Shown piece after piece: positions 1-6,296 of a DNA stretch of 26,473 bases (position 1 is its first letter; every line of letters begins with the position of its first letter). This stretch comes from DAITPV01 sp050692555 (GTDB lineage: Bacteria; Actinomycetota; UBA4738; CALAEC01). A model generated the notes under the pieces. That model was not told the DNA's origin. It saw only the letters and a program-made list of their open reading frames with translations, and did not search any database. The position numbers and the translations under genes are program-made. The stretch is from positions 1 to 26,473 of the forward strand of contig JBOGVS010000038.1 in NCBI GenBank assembly GCA_050692555.1, given 5' to 3'.

Positions 1-1
1 G

Positions 2-169
2 GTCAGCAGAGCGTTCGTCGTGGAGCTGCTTGATGGCGAATCTGTCATCAAGCAAGCGGGGCGGGCGTACCTCCGCGGGGCGGACCTCGGCGGGGCGTAC
101 CTCGGCGGGGCGTACCTCGGCGGGGCGTTGGGCCTTACCGACGAGATCCGAGCACGCGCCAAGCTGTGA
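2..169 (+). CDS. Pentapeptide-repeat protein, C-terminal end (5' end outside window)
   Basis: Frame 2 is open from the left edge to a TGA at 167-169, so the gene starts before the window. It reads a short globular stretch (VSRAFVVELLDGES), then tandem pentapeptides AYLRG, ADLGG, AYLGG, AYLGG, then a short tail ending in RARAKL. The A-[DNY]-L-x-x pattern is the signature of pentapeptide-repeat proteins, which form a right-handed quadrilateral beta-helix. Some family members mimic DNA, but with only four or five units here the role is unknown. The stop overlaps the GTG of the next gene (GTGA). A longer Arg/Ser/Gly-rich reading of the same bases in frame 3 is a shadow of this repeat. Confidence 0.65.
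   Translation, partial: VSRAFVVELLDGESVIKQAGRAYLRGADLGGAYLGGAYLGGALGLTDEIRARAKL
65..124 (+). repeat. 15-bp tandem repeat (four units) encoding pentapeptides
   Basis: Four consecutive 15-base units begin at 65, 80, 95 and 110, and a partial fifth begins at 125. The consensus is GCGKACCTCSGCGGG. Units 3 and 4 are identical, which suggests recent slippage or duplication. Each unit encodes one pentapeptide of the preceding feature. Confidence 0.85.
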
Positions 170-603
170 TCGACGTCGACGAGCTCGCGGAGCTCACCGC
201 CACCGAGCCCGTGTTGCGGTGGGCCGGGGACATCCAGCCCGTCGCGCTGTCGCGGGCCCGGGTGACCTTCAAGGGCCGGGGCGCCTCGGCGCACAACGAG
301 GAGAAAGACGTGCAGTTCCGGAAGGATCTCCAGACGCTCTGGCGGAACGCGAGGCTCGTGTCGGAGCCGTTGGAGGACCGGCTGCTCGTGGTGATGACCT
401 TCCAGGGGAAGAGCCGGACGCCTCTGGGTCAGCGACTCAACGAGCCCGACCTCACCAACCTGCTCAAGGCAGTCGAGGACGCGGGCAACAAGCACCTGTG
501 GCGAGACGACCGTCAGATCAAGTTCCTCGTCGGAGAGCTGGTCGCGTGGGGAGCCGACGTGGAGCCGCTGGTGATGATCAGCGCCTGGAGCCTCTCCCTG
601 TGA
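166..603 (+). CDS. RusA-like Holliday junction resolvase
   Basis: A 145-residue protein of typical RusA length. RusA-family enzymes are dimeric, metal-dependent nucleases that cut four-way DNA junctions, and phages use them to clear recombination intermediates before packaging. The diagnostic region is at residues 93-120: EPDLTNLLKAVEDA (Asp95, Asp105), then LWRDDRQIKF (Asp114/Asp115). This matches the family pattern PDxxNxxKxxxDal...xxDDxQI with its acidic metal ligands. The GTG start overlaps the TGA of the pentapeptide gene, and the stop overlaps the next GTG, so the three genes look translationally coupled. The catalytic residues appear intact. No better alternative family fits. Confidence 0.85.
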   Translation: MIDVDELAELTATEPVLRWAGDIQPVALSRARVTFKGRGASAHNEEKDVQFRKDLQTLWRNARLVSEPLEDRLLVVMTFQGKSRTPLGQRLNEPDLTNLLKAVEDAGNKHLWRDDRQIKFLVGELVAWGADVEPLVMISAWSLSL

Positions 604-1178
604 GCGCCGTCCTCGAATCGCGAAACAAACAGGGGGAAACTTTGTCGAGGCCCTGGAGCAGCAAGGAGATTGCGCTCCTCCGCGAAGTGGCCCCCCTGGG
701 GGTGGAGGCGGCTGCGGAAGTCCTGGAGCGTTCGGTGGCCGCGGTGAAGATGCAGGCCCACCGTCAGCGCATCAGCCTCCGGGGCGAAGGTGAACGTCGT
801 GGGCTGATCCTCGGACAGCCGCGGGGGACTCGGCTACGCGAGCACGCCAAGCAGGTGGCCGCGCTCCGGGCCCTGCGCGAGGACGTGCTCGCCGGCCGCG
901 TCGATGTCGCCCGGATCGAGCGCCGGGTGAAGCTCGCGGTGGCCGGCGCCCCTCTCTGCCCGGCGTGTGTCAAGCGCCCCCAGGAGGTCGAGTCCACCGG
1001 CCTGTGCGAGGTCTGCCACCTGCGCCACCTGGCGGAGGGGCATCGGCTGGAGCAGGAGGACGTCGAGGCTCGGCGAGAGCTGGATCGGGAACGCCAGCGG
1101 AAGCATCGCCGCCATGTGAAGCGTCGGCGTCCGAAGAAGCCATCCAAGGCGAAACGGAAGGGAGCGAAGGTGGCGTGA
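600..1178 (+). CDS. Myb/SANT-like DNA-binding protein with zinc ribbon and basic tail
   Basis: A 192-residue protein if it starts at GTG 600, which overlaps the RusA stop. A TTG at 642 with a strong upstream AGGGGGAA is a serious alternative and would begin exactly at the first domain. Near the N-terminus, RPWSSKEIALLREVAPLG with the helix RSVAAVKMQAHR resembles the tryptophan-anchored Myb/SANT-like helix-turn-helix found in small phage proteins. A CPAC...CEVC zinc ribbon follows at about residues 119-140. The C-terminus is an extremely basic KHRRHVKRRRPKKPSKAKRKG tail. The inferred role is DNA binding, perhaps as a regulator, with unknown target. The long ORF reading back to base 30 in the same frame is not real upstream of 600. 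Confidence 0.65.
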   Translation: MSAVLESRNKQGETLSRPWSSKEIALLREVAPLGVEAAAEVLERSVAAVKMQAHRQRISLRGEGERRGLILGQPRGTRLREHAKQVAALRALREDVLAGRVDVARIERRVKLAVAGAPLCPACVKRPQEVESTGLCEVCHLRHLAEGHRLEQEDVEARRELDRERQRKHRRHVKRRRPKKPSKAKRKGAKVA

Positions 1179-1564
1179 GGGGAAGGGGGGGGATCCCGAG
1201 CCCGTGCATCGAATGCGGTCGAACCACCCCCCGGGGGGGGCGGTGCCGGGAGTGCGGACCGAGGCAGCGCCAGGCCACCCAGCCCTATCGAGCCGCGTAC
1301 TTCACTCCCCAGTACCAGCAGGCTCGGCTCCGCCGGCTGGAGCTGGCGGGCGGTCAGTGTGAAGCGAGCGTCTATGGGCGGCGCTGCCCCCGCCCAGCCT
1401 CGGAGACGCACCACGTGGTCCCGCTGTCGACGGCCTCGACGCTGGCCGAGGCGATCGCCCTTTGCACCGTGAGGAACCTTCGAGCGGTGTGCACCCACCA
1501 CAATCCGAGGCTCGGCCGTCGTCCTCAGCGTTCGGACTCGTCGACGAGGAGCGCGAGCTCATGA
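1175..1564 (+). CDS. HNH endonuclease, small
   Basis: A 129-residue protein. An N-terminal zinc ribbon (CIEC...CREC, residues 11-27) precedes an HNH nuclease core. The core has the first histidines at 79-80 (ETHHVVPLS), the central Asn101 (RNLRAVC) and the last histidines at 108-109 (THHN), plus structural cysteines at 62 and 71. HNH proteins fold as a beta-beta-alpha metal finger that nicks or cuts DNA. Genes of this kind next to terminases are known to assist cos cleavage during packaging in several phages; whether this one does so is inference. The start is GTG 1175, overlapping the previous TGA. The stop overlaps the next ATG. Confidence 0.8.
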   Translation: MRGRGGIPSPCIECGRTTPRGGRCRECGPRQRQATQPYRAAYFTPQYQQARLRRLELAGGQCEASVYGRRCPRPASETHHVVPLSTASTLAEAIALCTVRNLRAVCTHHNPRLGRRPQRSDSSTRSASS

Positions 1565-1686
1565 TCGAAGGGGAGAGCCGGTCGAAAAGTTGGGGGCAAT
1601 CCACCCCCGGACACCCCACGAAAGGGAACTGCACGCGTGCTCGAAACTGGGCGATGGGCCCTAAATACCTCGTCACGAATGGCTGA
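1561..1686 (+). CDS. Small hypothetical protein (41 aa)
   Basis: ATG 1561 overlaps the TGA of the HNH gene (ATGA) and has GAGGAG ten bases upstream. The stop TGA at 1684-1686 overlaps the start of the next gene by eight bases. The product begins MIEGESRSKSWGQ and ends GPKYLVTNG. I recognise no family. The coupled start is the only support. An alternative is that this is a leader region for the next gene, because it contains an AT-rich patch (CTAAATACC, 1661-1669) that could be a promoter -10. Confidence 0.35.
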   Translation: MIEGESRSKSWGQSTPGHPTKGNCTRARNWAMGPKYLVTNG

Positions 1687-2269
1687 GGCCCAGGCCCTTC
1701 GCTGCGCCGTCTGTCGGGACCCGATCACGGCCCGATCCACCGGGCGGCCCAGGCGGACCTGCTCGGATCGGTGCCGCCAGCGCCTCCGCCGCGGCCAGGG
1801 CTCTCCCGGCTCGGCTGCGCCTTGCCCGATGTGTGGCCGGTCTCCTCTCCGCCGGGTCTACTGCTCGATCGCCTGCGCCAGGCGGGCCAGGGCTGTGCTC
1901 TACCGGGAGTGGAACCACCGGTGCTGGTGGTGCGGCGAGCTGTTGTCGTTCGGCCCCGAGCTCCTCAAGCGGGGACGCCCCAGGCGGTTCTGCTCCGAGG
2001 CCCACCGCCACGCGTTCAAACGGTGGCGCAAGAGGCATGGGCTGCCCCCCAGCCCCACGAAGATCGAGGCTCGACGGCGCGTCCTGCTCCGCGATGGCTA
2101 CCGGTGTGTCTGGTGCGGGCGAGGGTGCTGGCCTGGCCATCCTGATCGCAGGCGCCACCTCACCATCGATCACGTCGTGGCCGGGGGACCTACGTCGGTG
2201 GAGAACATGGTCGTGGCCTGCCGATCCTGCAACTCCAAGCGTGGCGGGCGCCCCCGCCCGAAGTCGTGA
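1679..2269 (+). CDS. HNH endonuclease with N-terminal treble-clef zinc fingers
   Basis: A 196-residue protein. Three Cys clusters come first: CAVC...CSDRC (residues 9-32), CPMC...CSIAC (49-66) and CWWC...CSEAH (82-109), each followed by basic helices. A C-terminal HNH nuclease follows: RVLLRDGYRCVWCGR, then IDHVVAGG with Asp164-His165, Asn176 (SVEN) and CRSCNSKRGG. The third catalytic position is Asn, as in HNN variants of the family. It probably cuts or nicks DNA, with the fingers giving binding. ATG 1679 gives a compact N-terminus but has no clear Shine-Dalgarno sequence; GTG 1637 with upstream AAAGGGAA is an alternative. The first finger is closely shared with the next gene. Confidence 0.8.
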   Translation: MAEAQALRCAVCRDPITARSTGRPRRTCSDRCRQRLRRGQGSPGSAAPCPMCGRSPLRRVYCSIACARRARAVLYREWNHRCWWCGELLSFGPELLKRGRPRRFCSEAHRHAFKRWRKRHGLPPSPTKIEARRRVLLRDGYRCVWCGRGCWPGHPDRRRHLTIDHVVAGGPTSVENMVVACRSCNSKRGGRPRPKS

Positions 2270-2280
2270 CGTTCTGTGAC

Positions 2281-2311
2281 GTGACACCCCCCGTAGGGTC
2301 TCCCCTCGATG
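2281..2311 (+). promoter_or_regulatory. GTGAC / TAGGGT start-associated element, copy 1
   Basis: GTGAC at 2281 is followed by 8 bases, TAGGGT at 2294-2299, 9 bases and then ATG 2309. Two further GTGAC copies lie at 2266 and 2276. The 19 bases from 2281 match those at 13685 in 17 positions by my alignment. The -10-like hexamer close to the start codon is what a leaderless promoter would look like in an actinobacterial host; this is inference. Confidence 0.4.
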
Positions 2312-2731
2312 GAATCAGCTGCCAGAGCTCTCCGTCTTCAGGTGTGCGAGAACTGCGGCGAAGAGCTCCCGCCGCCGCGGCCCACCGGTCGTCCTCGACG
2401 GGCGTGCTCGGATCGGTGCCGGCAGCAGCTCCGCCGTCGACGCACCGCGGCGCCGTGGCCACCGGTCGCTCCTCCCGGCTATCCCTCGGATCCCGAGCAG
2501 GTTCGGCGCCGGACGGTGGAGGCCCTGGTAGCCGTCCTCGACGGGCGGCCGCCGGCACCCCCGGAGGACCAGCTGGCCCAGGGGCTGCTCGAGCTCGACT
2601 GGCTGGCTTTCCGGCTCTCGGCTCTGGAGGCCGAGTTGGCGCCACGGCTGGCCGGCCGGACCGGGGAGCTCGCGAAGCTCCTCCGGCAAGCCCGGGGCGT
2701 GACGTTCCCGGAGATCGAGGAGCCTGAGTGA
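2309..2731 (+). CDS. Zinc-knuckle protein, unknown function
   Basis: A 140-residue protein. The N-terminus carries CENCGEELPPP and then TGRPRRACSDRCRQQLRR, a near-copy of the first finger of the HNH protein just upstream. The remainder is a Pro-rich linker and helical segments (LAQGLLELDWLAFRLSALEAELAPRLAG) that look like a coiled coil. I see no nuclease residues, so it may be a DNA-binding partner or a remnant of a duplicated HNH-type gene. The start ATG 2309 has no good Shine-Dalgarno but has the GTGAC-N8-TAGGGT arrangement described separately. The stop overlaps the next gene (GTGA). Confidence 0.65.
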   Translation: MESAARALRLQVCENCGEELPPPRPTGRPRRACSDRCRQQLRRRRTAAPWPPVAPPGYPSDPEQVRRRTVEALVAVLDGRPPAPPEDQLAQGLLELDWLAFRLSALEAELAPRLAGRTGELAKLLRQARGVTFPEIEEPE

Positions 2732-3255
2732 GGCGACGACTTGTTCTTGTTCTCGCCGGGGCGGTCTGGTTCGGGGTGTGGGCCTATCCCCCGCCGGTGG
2801 CCATCCCCCGAGCTCCTGGCGGCCAGCCATGTATGCAGGCTGAGGTCCGCCATCCCGGATCCGCGTGGAGTTCGCCGCTGACCGTCCGGGAGGGCCGCCG
2901 CCGTGTCGACGACCGGCTTCAAGGGGCGATCGGGGATCCTCGGCCGGCCCCGTTCTCCATCCGCTTGGCCCACCTGGACACCACCGATGTCCCGGAGCTC
3001 ATCTCGTGCCTTGCCCAGGCGCTCCACGTCGATGTCCGGATGGCGCTCAACGTCGCCGCATGTGAAAGCAGATTCGATCCGCAGGCGCGCAACGGGATCT
3101 ACGTGGGCGTGTACCAGATCCACGTGGACCTATTCGCCGAGACGGCGCGGGCCCTGGGGCTTGGAGCAGCTGACCCGATCGATGCCTGGTCCAACGTCTT
3201 CGTCGCGCTGGACATCGTCCGGCGCGAAGGCTGGCGCAGATGGGCGTGCGCGTGA
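2728..3255 (+). CDS. Secreted lytic-transglycosylase-like protein (SLT fold)
   Basis: A 175-residue protein. Residues 1-20 (MRRRLVLVLAGAVWFGVWAY) form a basic-hydrophobic signal peptide or membrane anchor. The C-terminal half matches the goose-lysozyme/SLT pattern: ALNVAACESRFDP with the expected catalytic Glu113, YVGVYQIH at 125-132, and a final DAWSNVFVALDIVRREGWRRWACA helix. Such enzymes cleave the MurNAc-GlcNAc bond of peptidoglycan. It lies upstream of the terminase genes, about 21 kb from the amidase, so it is not part of the lysis cassette. A role in entry, late lysis or membrane-side peptidoglycan remodelling is possible. GTG 2728 overlaps the previous stop. Confidence 0.75.
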   Translation: MRRRLVLVLAGAVWFGVWAYPPPVAIPRAPGGQPCMQAEVRHPGSAWSSPLTVREGRRRVDDRLQGAIGDPRPAPFSIRLAHLDTTDVPELISCLAQALHVDVRMALNVAACESRFDPQARNGIYVGVYQIHVDLFAETARALGLGAADPIDAWSNVFVALDIVRREGWRRWACA

Positions 3256-3458
3256 CGCGACCGTGGACAGCCGAGGAGCTCCTTGAGCGCGTCGATACGA
3301 CCGACCCTGAGAAGTGCTGGATTTGGCAGAGGGGTCGTACTACCTATGGGTACGGGCACGTCCGCAAGGACGATCGCGACCAGCTGGTCCATCGGCTCAT
3401 CTACGAGTTGCTGGTCGGACCAATCCCAGGTAAGCGTTCGGAGAAAGCGTTGCGTTGA
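3240..3458 (+). pseudogene. Truncated HNH homing-endonuclease-type gene
   Basis: A 72-residue protein. Residues 24-65 (CWIWQRGRTTYGYGHV ... VHRLIYELLVGPIPG) match the N-terminal half of the common phage HNH family that reads CWxWxG...GYG...HRxxYExxxGpIP. In intact members the catalytic DHxC...CxNPxHL follows GPIP directly. Here the frame instead runs into KRSEKALR and stops, and I find no remnant of the catalytic half in any frame before the next gene. Codons around 3290-3360 use more A/T-ending forms (GAT, ATT, ACT, TAT) than the neighbours, in line with an acquired gene. It overlaps the SLT gene end by 16 bases. Confidence 0.6.
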
Positions 3459-3763
3459 AGCTCAAGGAGCTCGGCTGGCGCGAGTTGCACCTGGGCGGTG
3501 GGCTGATCCTCACCGCGATCAAGGGCTACAAGGTGGACGACATCGTCGGGTTCGTCTTTCGTCACCCCTCGGCCGTCGGCAAGGCGATCCCCGGGGGCGG
3601 GAGCTGCGAAGGCCTCATCCCGATCACCCCCGAGTACGCCAAAGGGGAGGAGTGCTGGGAGGTCCGGTCGTGGAACCTGCTCACGATCGAGCCCTCCTTC
3701 GCGTGCACGATCCACCCGGAGGTACATGGGCGGATCACCGGCGGGCTGTGGGTGGACCAGTGA
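3455..3763 (+). CDS. Hypothetical protein, possibly DUF6527-like
   Basis: A 102-residue protein. TTG 3455 is the only usable start (an in-frame TAA lies at 3431) and is supported by GGAGAAAG at 3440-3447. The C-terminal half, with ECWEVRSWNLLTIEPSF, then C, then HGRITGGLWV, resembles small phage proteins of the DUF6527 type, which carry W...LTLxPS, a Cys/His and a final HxWIxxGxxW. The resemblance is from memory and weak, and the function is unknown. The stop overlaps the GTG of the small terminase gene. Confidence 0.55.
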   Translation: MKLKELGWRELHLGGGLILTAIKGYKVDDIVGFVFRHPSAVGKAIPGGGSCEGLIPITPEYAKGEECWEVRSWNLLTIEPSFACTIHPEVHGRITGGLWVDQ

Positions 3764-4245
3764 AGGGCCGGCCGAAGGACCCGAAGCGAGCACGCCGGCG
3801 CACCGGCCACCGCCGGAAGCCGGACGAGGCGCCGGCCCTGCGAGCTGTTCCGAGCCCGATCGCTGAGCGGACGCTACCGCCCCCGGAGCACCTGTCGGAC
3901 GACGCGAAGGAAGCATGGGTCCAGATCACCACGGCGATCGAGGCCGGCGGTCTGCCCATGCGGAACCTCGACGCCTGGACGCTCGAGGCCTTGGTCGTCC
4001 AGGTCACTCGGATGAGACAGGCCGGGGCGGTGGTGGACCAGTACGGGGTGCTTCACCGGAAGGGGAACGACGACGTCATCGCCTCCCCGTTCCTCAAGGC
4101 GGAGCGGGAGGCGGCCTCGATGCTGCTCCGGCTGGCTGAGCAATCGGGGCTGACCCTGGCTGCACGGATGAGGCTCGGTCTCATGCAGCTCCAGGCGAAG
4201 ACGCTGACCGAAGCGCTCTCCGAGGATCTGGAGAGCGGGCAGTGA
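3760..4245 (+). CDS. terS: Terminase small subunit, P27 family
   Basis: A 161-residue protein. After a very basic N-terminus (KGRPKDPKRARRRTGHRRKP) comes the P27-type core: LPPPEHLSDDAKEAWVQITTAIEAGG, then MRNLDAWTLEALVVQVTRMRQA, VVDQYGVLHRKGNDDVIASPFLKAEREAASMLLRLAEQSGLT. Alternating helices and the conserved G...NP/ASP-L-K...R-ASMLLRLAEQSGL block are typical of this family. The small subunit binds the packaging site and stimulates the large subunit. Its position two genes before TerL supports the call. GTG 3760 overlaps the previous TGA; the longer upstream reading of this frame is a shadow. Confidence 0.88.
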   Translation: MKGRPKDPKRARRRTGHRRKPDEAPALRAVPSPIAERTLPPPEHLSDDAKEAWVQITTAIEAGGLPMRNLDAWTLEALVVQVTRMRQAGAVVDQYGVLHRKGNDDVIASPFLKAEREAASMLLRLAEQSGLTLAARMRLGLMQLQAKTLTEALSEDLESGQ

Positions 4246-4559
4246 CGGAGCCTTGGGCAAAGGTGCCTGTGTCACTCCTGGAGCTGCCCCTGACGGGGGA
4301 GGAGATCCGAGCGTTCATCGCTCTCAGTGCGAGGGCCGATGAAGTAAGTAGACGTGTTGAAGGGCCGGTGCCCGTGGTGCAGGCAGCTCTCTTGGTCAGT
4401 CGGTGGCGGGCCCAGGGGCTTGTCGCCCGGCTCCTTGAGTACGACCTGGTCCGGGATCTCGGTCAGGCCGATCCTGACGAGCCGGCCAGCTACCTGGTGG
4501 CTCCATACCCTCCAGAACAAGAACGCTGGCTCGACGAGCGCCGGGACACCCCCGAGTAG
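4242..4559 (+). CDS. Hypothetical protein between TerS and TerL
   Basis: A 105-residue protein, start GTG 4242 overlapping the TerS stop (GTGA). The stop TAG directly abuts the TerL ATG. The opening (WAKVPVSLLELPLTGEEIRAFIALSARAD) followed by VVQAALLVSRWRAQGLVARLLEYDLVRDL has the helix spacing of a small winged-helix or helix-turn-helix protein, but I cannot name a family. Codons 34-42 (4341-4367) include GTA AGT AGA CGT GTT, a patch of A/T-ending and rare codons unlike the rest of the gene. Its position suggests a packaging accessory, by context only. Confidence 0.7.
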   Translation: MTEPWAKVPVSLLELPLTGEEIRAFIALSARADEVSRRVEGPVPVVQAALLVSRWRAQGLVARLLEYDLVRDLGQADPDEPASYLVAPYPPEQERWLDERRDTPE

Positions 4560-6056
4560 ATGGCCCGCGCCGCAACCGCGGAGATCCCCGCGGTTCCACT
4601 GGCTCCCTCTGAACGAATACGCCGGTTTTTCGTCCGACAGCTGCGCCACGCGAAGGATCGCTGGGCCGGTGAGCCGTTCATCCTGGAACCCTGGCAGCTT
4701 GATGAGTTCATCGAGCCCGTCTACGACACCCTGATCCCCAAGGGAGACGTCGCCCTCCGGCAGGTCCATGAGGCCCTTCTGGGGGTCTCCAGGAAGAACG
4801 GGAAGACACATCTGGAGGCGGGCCTCGGTCTGTACCACCTGACCGCCGACGGGTTCTACCGCCGCGACGGGGACGGGTGGGTGTGGGCCCCGGAATTCGG
4901 GGCGGAGGTCTACAACGTGGCCGGCTCCCGGCCCCAGGCCAAGATCCTGTTCCAGATCGGCGTCGACTTCGTCGAGCGCTCACCCATGCTCCGGGCGCTG
5001 GCGCGTGTGTACAAGGACGCGATCGAGATCCCCGAGACCGGGAGCGTCTGGAGGGTCCTGGCCGCTGATGCGAAGCTCGGCCACGGATACAACCCCTCCG
5101 CGGTGATCATCGATGAGCTCTGGGTCCACCGTGACCCCGGGCTCTACGATGCCTTCGCCTCCGCCGGCGGTGCCCGTCAGCAACCGCTCCTGATCTCGAT
5201 CACCACCGCGGGGTGGGACCAGGCCTCCATCGCCTACAAGCTCTACCAGCGGGGCCTCCGGGGAAAGGACCGGCGGTTCTTCTTCCTCTGGTACCAGGCT
5301 CCCGACGGCGCGGCGCTCGACGACACGAAGGCCTGGCGGACGGCGAACCCGTCGCGGTGGGTGACCATCAACTACCTGCGGGCTGAGCTCCGGAGAGCAC
5401 GGAGCCTGGGGCTGGAGAACGAGTTCCGCCGGCTGCACATGAACCAGTGGACCAGCGCCCGGGAGCAGGCGATCCCCATGGAGCTGTGGCGCCGGGGCGA
5501 CGGCCGAGCACGGATCCCCGACGGGGCCCAGGTGGTCGCTGCGGTGGACTCCGCTCCGAAGAAGGACTCGACCGGGATCGCCATCGTGCACCGGGACGAG
5601 GCGGGTACCCACCACGCCCGGGTGGCCAAGATGCGAGCCGATCCCACCACCGGGTACCTGGACTACGACGCCCTGGAGAACGCGCTCCGGGAGATCGCCC
5701 GTCGGTACGAGTGCGAGCGGATCCTGGTGGACCCCTACAACATGCTCCGCTCGCTCCTGGTCCTTCGCGACGAGGGGCTGCCGATCGAGGAGTTCCCCCA
5801 GTCGGACGTCCGGATGGTGCCGGCCTCGATGAACCTGTACGAGCTCCTGGCCCAGGACCGCCTTCGCCACGGCGGCTCCGCCGAGATGCGCCAGGAGGTC
5901 CAGGCCGCGGAGAAACAGATCACCGAACGGGGCTGGCGGTTCACCAAGCGGAAGTCGAAGGGCGAGATCGACGGGCTGACCGCGCTGACCATGGCCACCT
6001 ACGAGGCCGAGCGTGGGTCCGAGGAGGAGGAGGGTCCGCCTCAGCTGTTCGTCTGA
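4560..6056 (+). CDS. terL: Terminase large subunit (ATPase and nuclease)
   Basis: A 498-residue protein of normal TerL length. The ATPase domain has Walker A GVSRKNGKT (residues 75-83), Walker B AVIIDE (181-186) and the coupling motif LISITTAG (210-217). The C-terminal RNase H-like nuclease has Asp330 (VAAVDSAPKKDSTG), Asp391 (ILVDPYNM) and Asp471 (KGEIDGLTALTMA). It powers DNA translocation into the prohead through the portal and cuts the concatemer. All key residues are present. ATG 4560 immediately follows the upstream TAG. Confidence 0.95.
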   Translation: MARAATAEIPAVPLAPSERIRRFFVRQLRHAKDRWAGEPFILEPWQLDEFIEPVYDTLIPKGDVALRQVHEALLGVSRKNGKTHLEAGLGLYHLTADGFYRRDGDGWVWAPEFGAEVYNVAGSRPQAKILFQIGVDFVERSPMLRALARVYKDAIEIPETGSVWRVLAADAKLGHGYNPSAVIIDELWVHRDPGLYDAFASAGGARQQPLLISITTAGWDQASIAYKLYQRGLRGKDRRFFFLWYQAPDGAALDDTKAWRTANPSRWVTINYLRAELRRARSLGLENEFRRLHMNQWTSAREQAIPMELWRRGDGRARIPDGAQVVAAVDSAPKKDSTGIAIVHRDEAGTHHARVAKMRADPTTGYLDYDALENALREIARRYECERILVDPYNMLRSLLVLRDEGLPIEEFPQSDVRMVPASMNLYELLAQDRLRHGGSAEMRQEVQAAEKQITERGWRFTKRKSKGEIDGLTALTMATYEAERGSEEEEGPPQLFV

Positions 6057-6060
6057 GGTC

Positions 6061-6089
6061 GTGACCCGGCAAGCACGATGGCCCCGATG
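6061..6089 (+). promoter_or_regulatory. GTGAC start-associated element, copy 2
   Basis: GTGACCCG begins at 6061, just after the TerL stop. It is followed by ATG 6078 (17 bases on) and in-frame ATG 6087 (26 bases on). CACGAT at 6074-6079 is a weak -10-like hexamer 7 bases before ATG 6087. No Shine-Dalgarno is visible. Confidence 0.25.
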
Positions 6090-6296
6090 CTGAGACGGTT
6101 GCGAGCTCTCGCCGCCCGGGCATCGGTCCTCCTCCGGCGCCGGTCGCTGTGGTCGAGCCTCCTGGAGCTCGCCGGCTTCGGCCTGATCACCGGGGCGGCG
6201 TATCGGTACTCGCTCACCGTGGCGCTGCTCGTGGGGGGCGTGTTCCTGGTCCTGATCAGCTACGGGCTGGCCGGACCGTCGAGGCCACGGCGATGA
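6078..6296 (+). CDS. Small membrane protein
   Basis: A 72-residue protein. A very basic N-terminus (MAPMLRRLRALAARASVLLRRRSL) precedes two short hydrophobic stretches, LLELAGFGLITGAAY and LTVALLVGGVFLVLISYGLA, with an RPRR tail. This predicts one or two membrane passes with both basic ends cytoplasmic. Similar tiny membrane proteins lie between TerL and portal in many actinophages, without known function. ATG 6078 has no Shine-Dalgarno; ATG 6087 (residue 4) is equally possible and lies 26 bases after GTGAC 6061. The stop overlaps the next ATG (ATGA). Confidence 0.65.
   Translation: MAPMLRRLRALAARASVLLRRRSLWSSLLELAGFGLITGAAYRYSLTVALLVGGVFLVLISYGLAGPSRPRR

Noticed and set aside
30..599. N-terminal part of the long frame that ends at 1178
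   Set aside because: It overlaps the pentapeptide gene and RusA in the wrong frame and is Arg/Gly-rich. The real gene in this frame begins at 600 or 642.
3425..3440. Splice-donor-like AG|GTAAG at the HNH truncation point, hinting at an intron
   Set aside because: No acceptor side, group I/II core or second half of the HNH gene is visible. A simple truncation explains it better.
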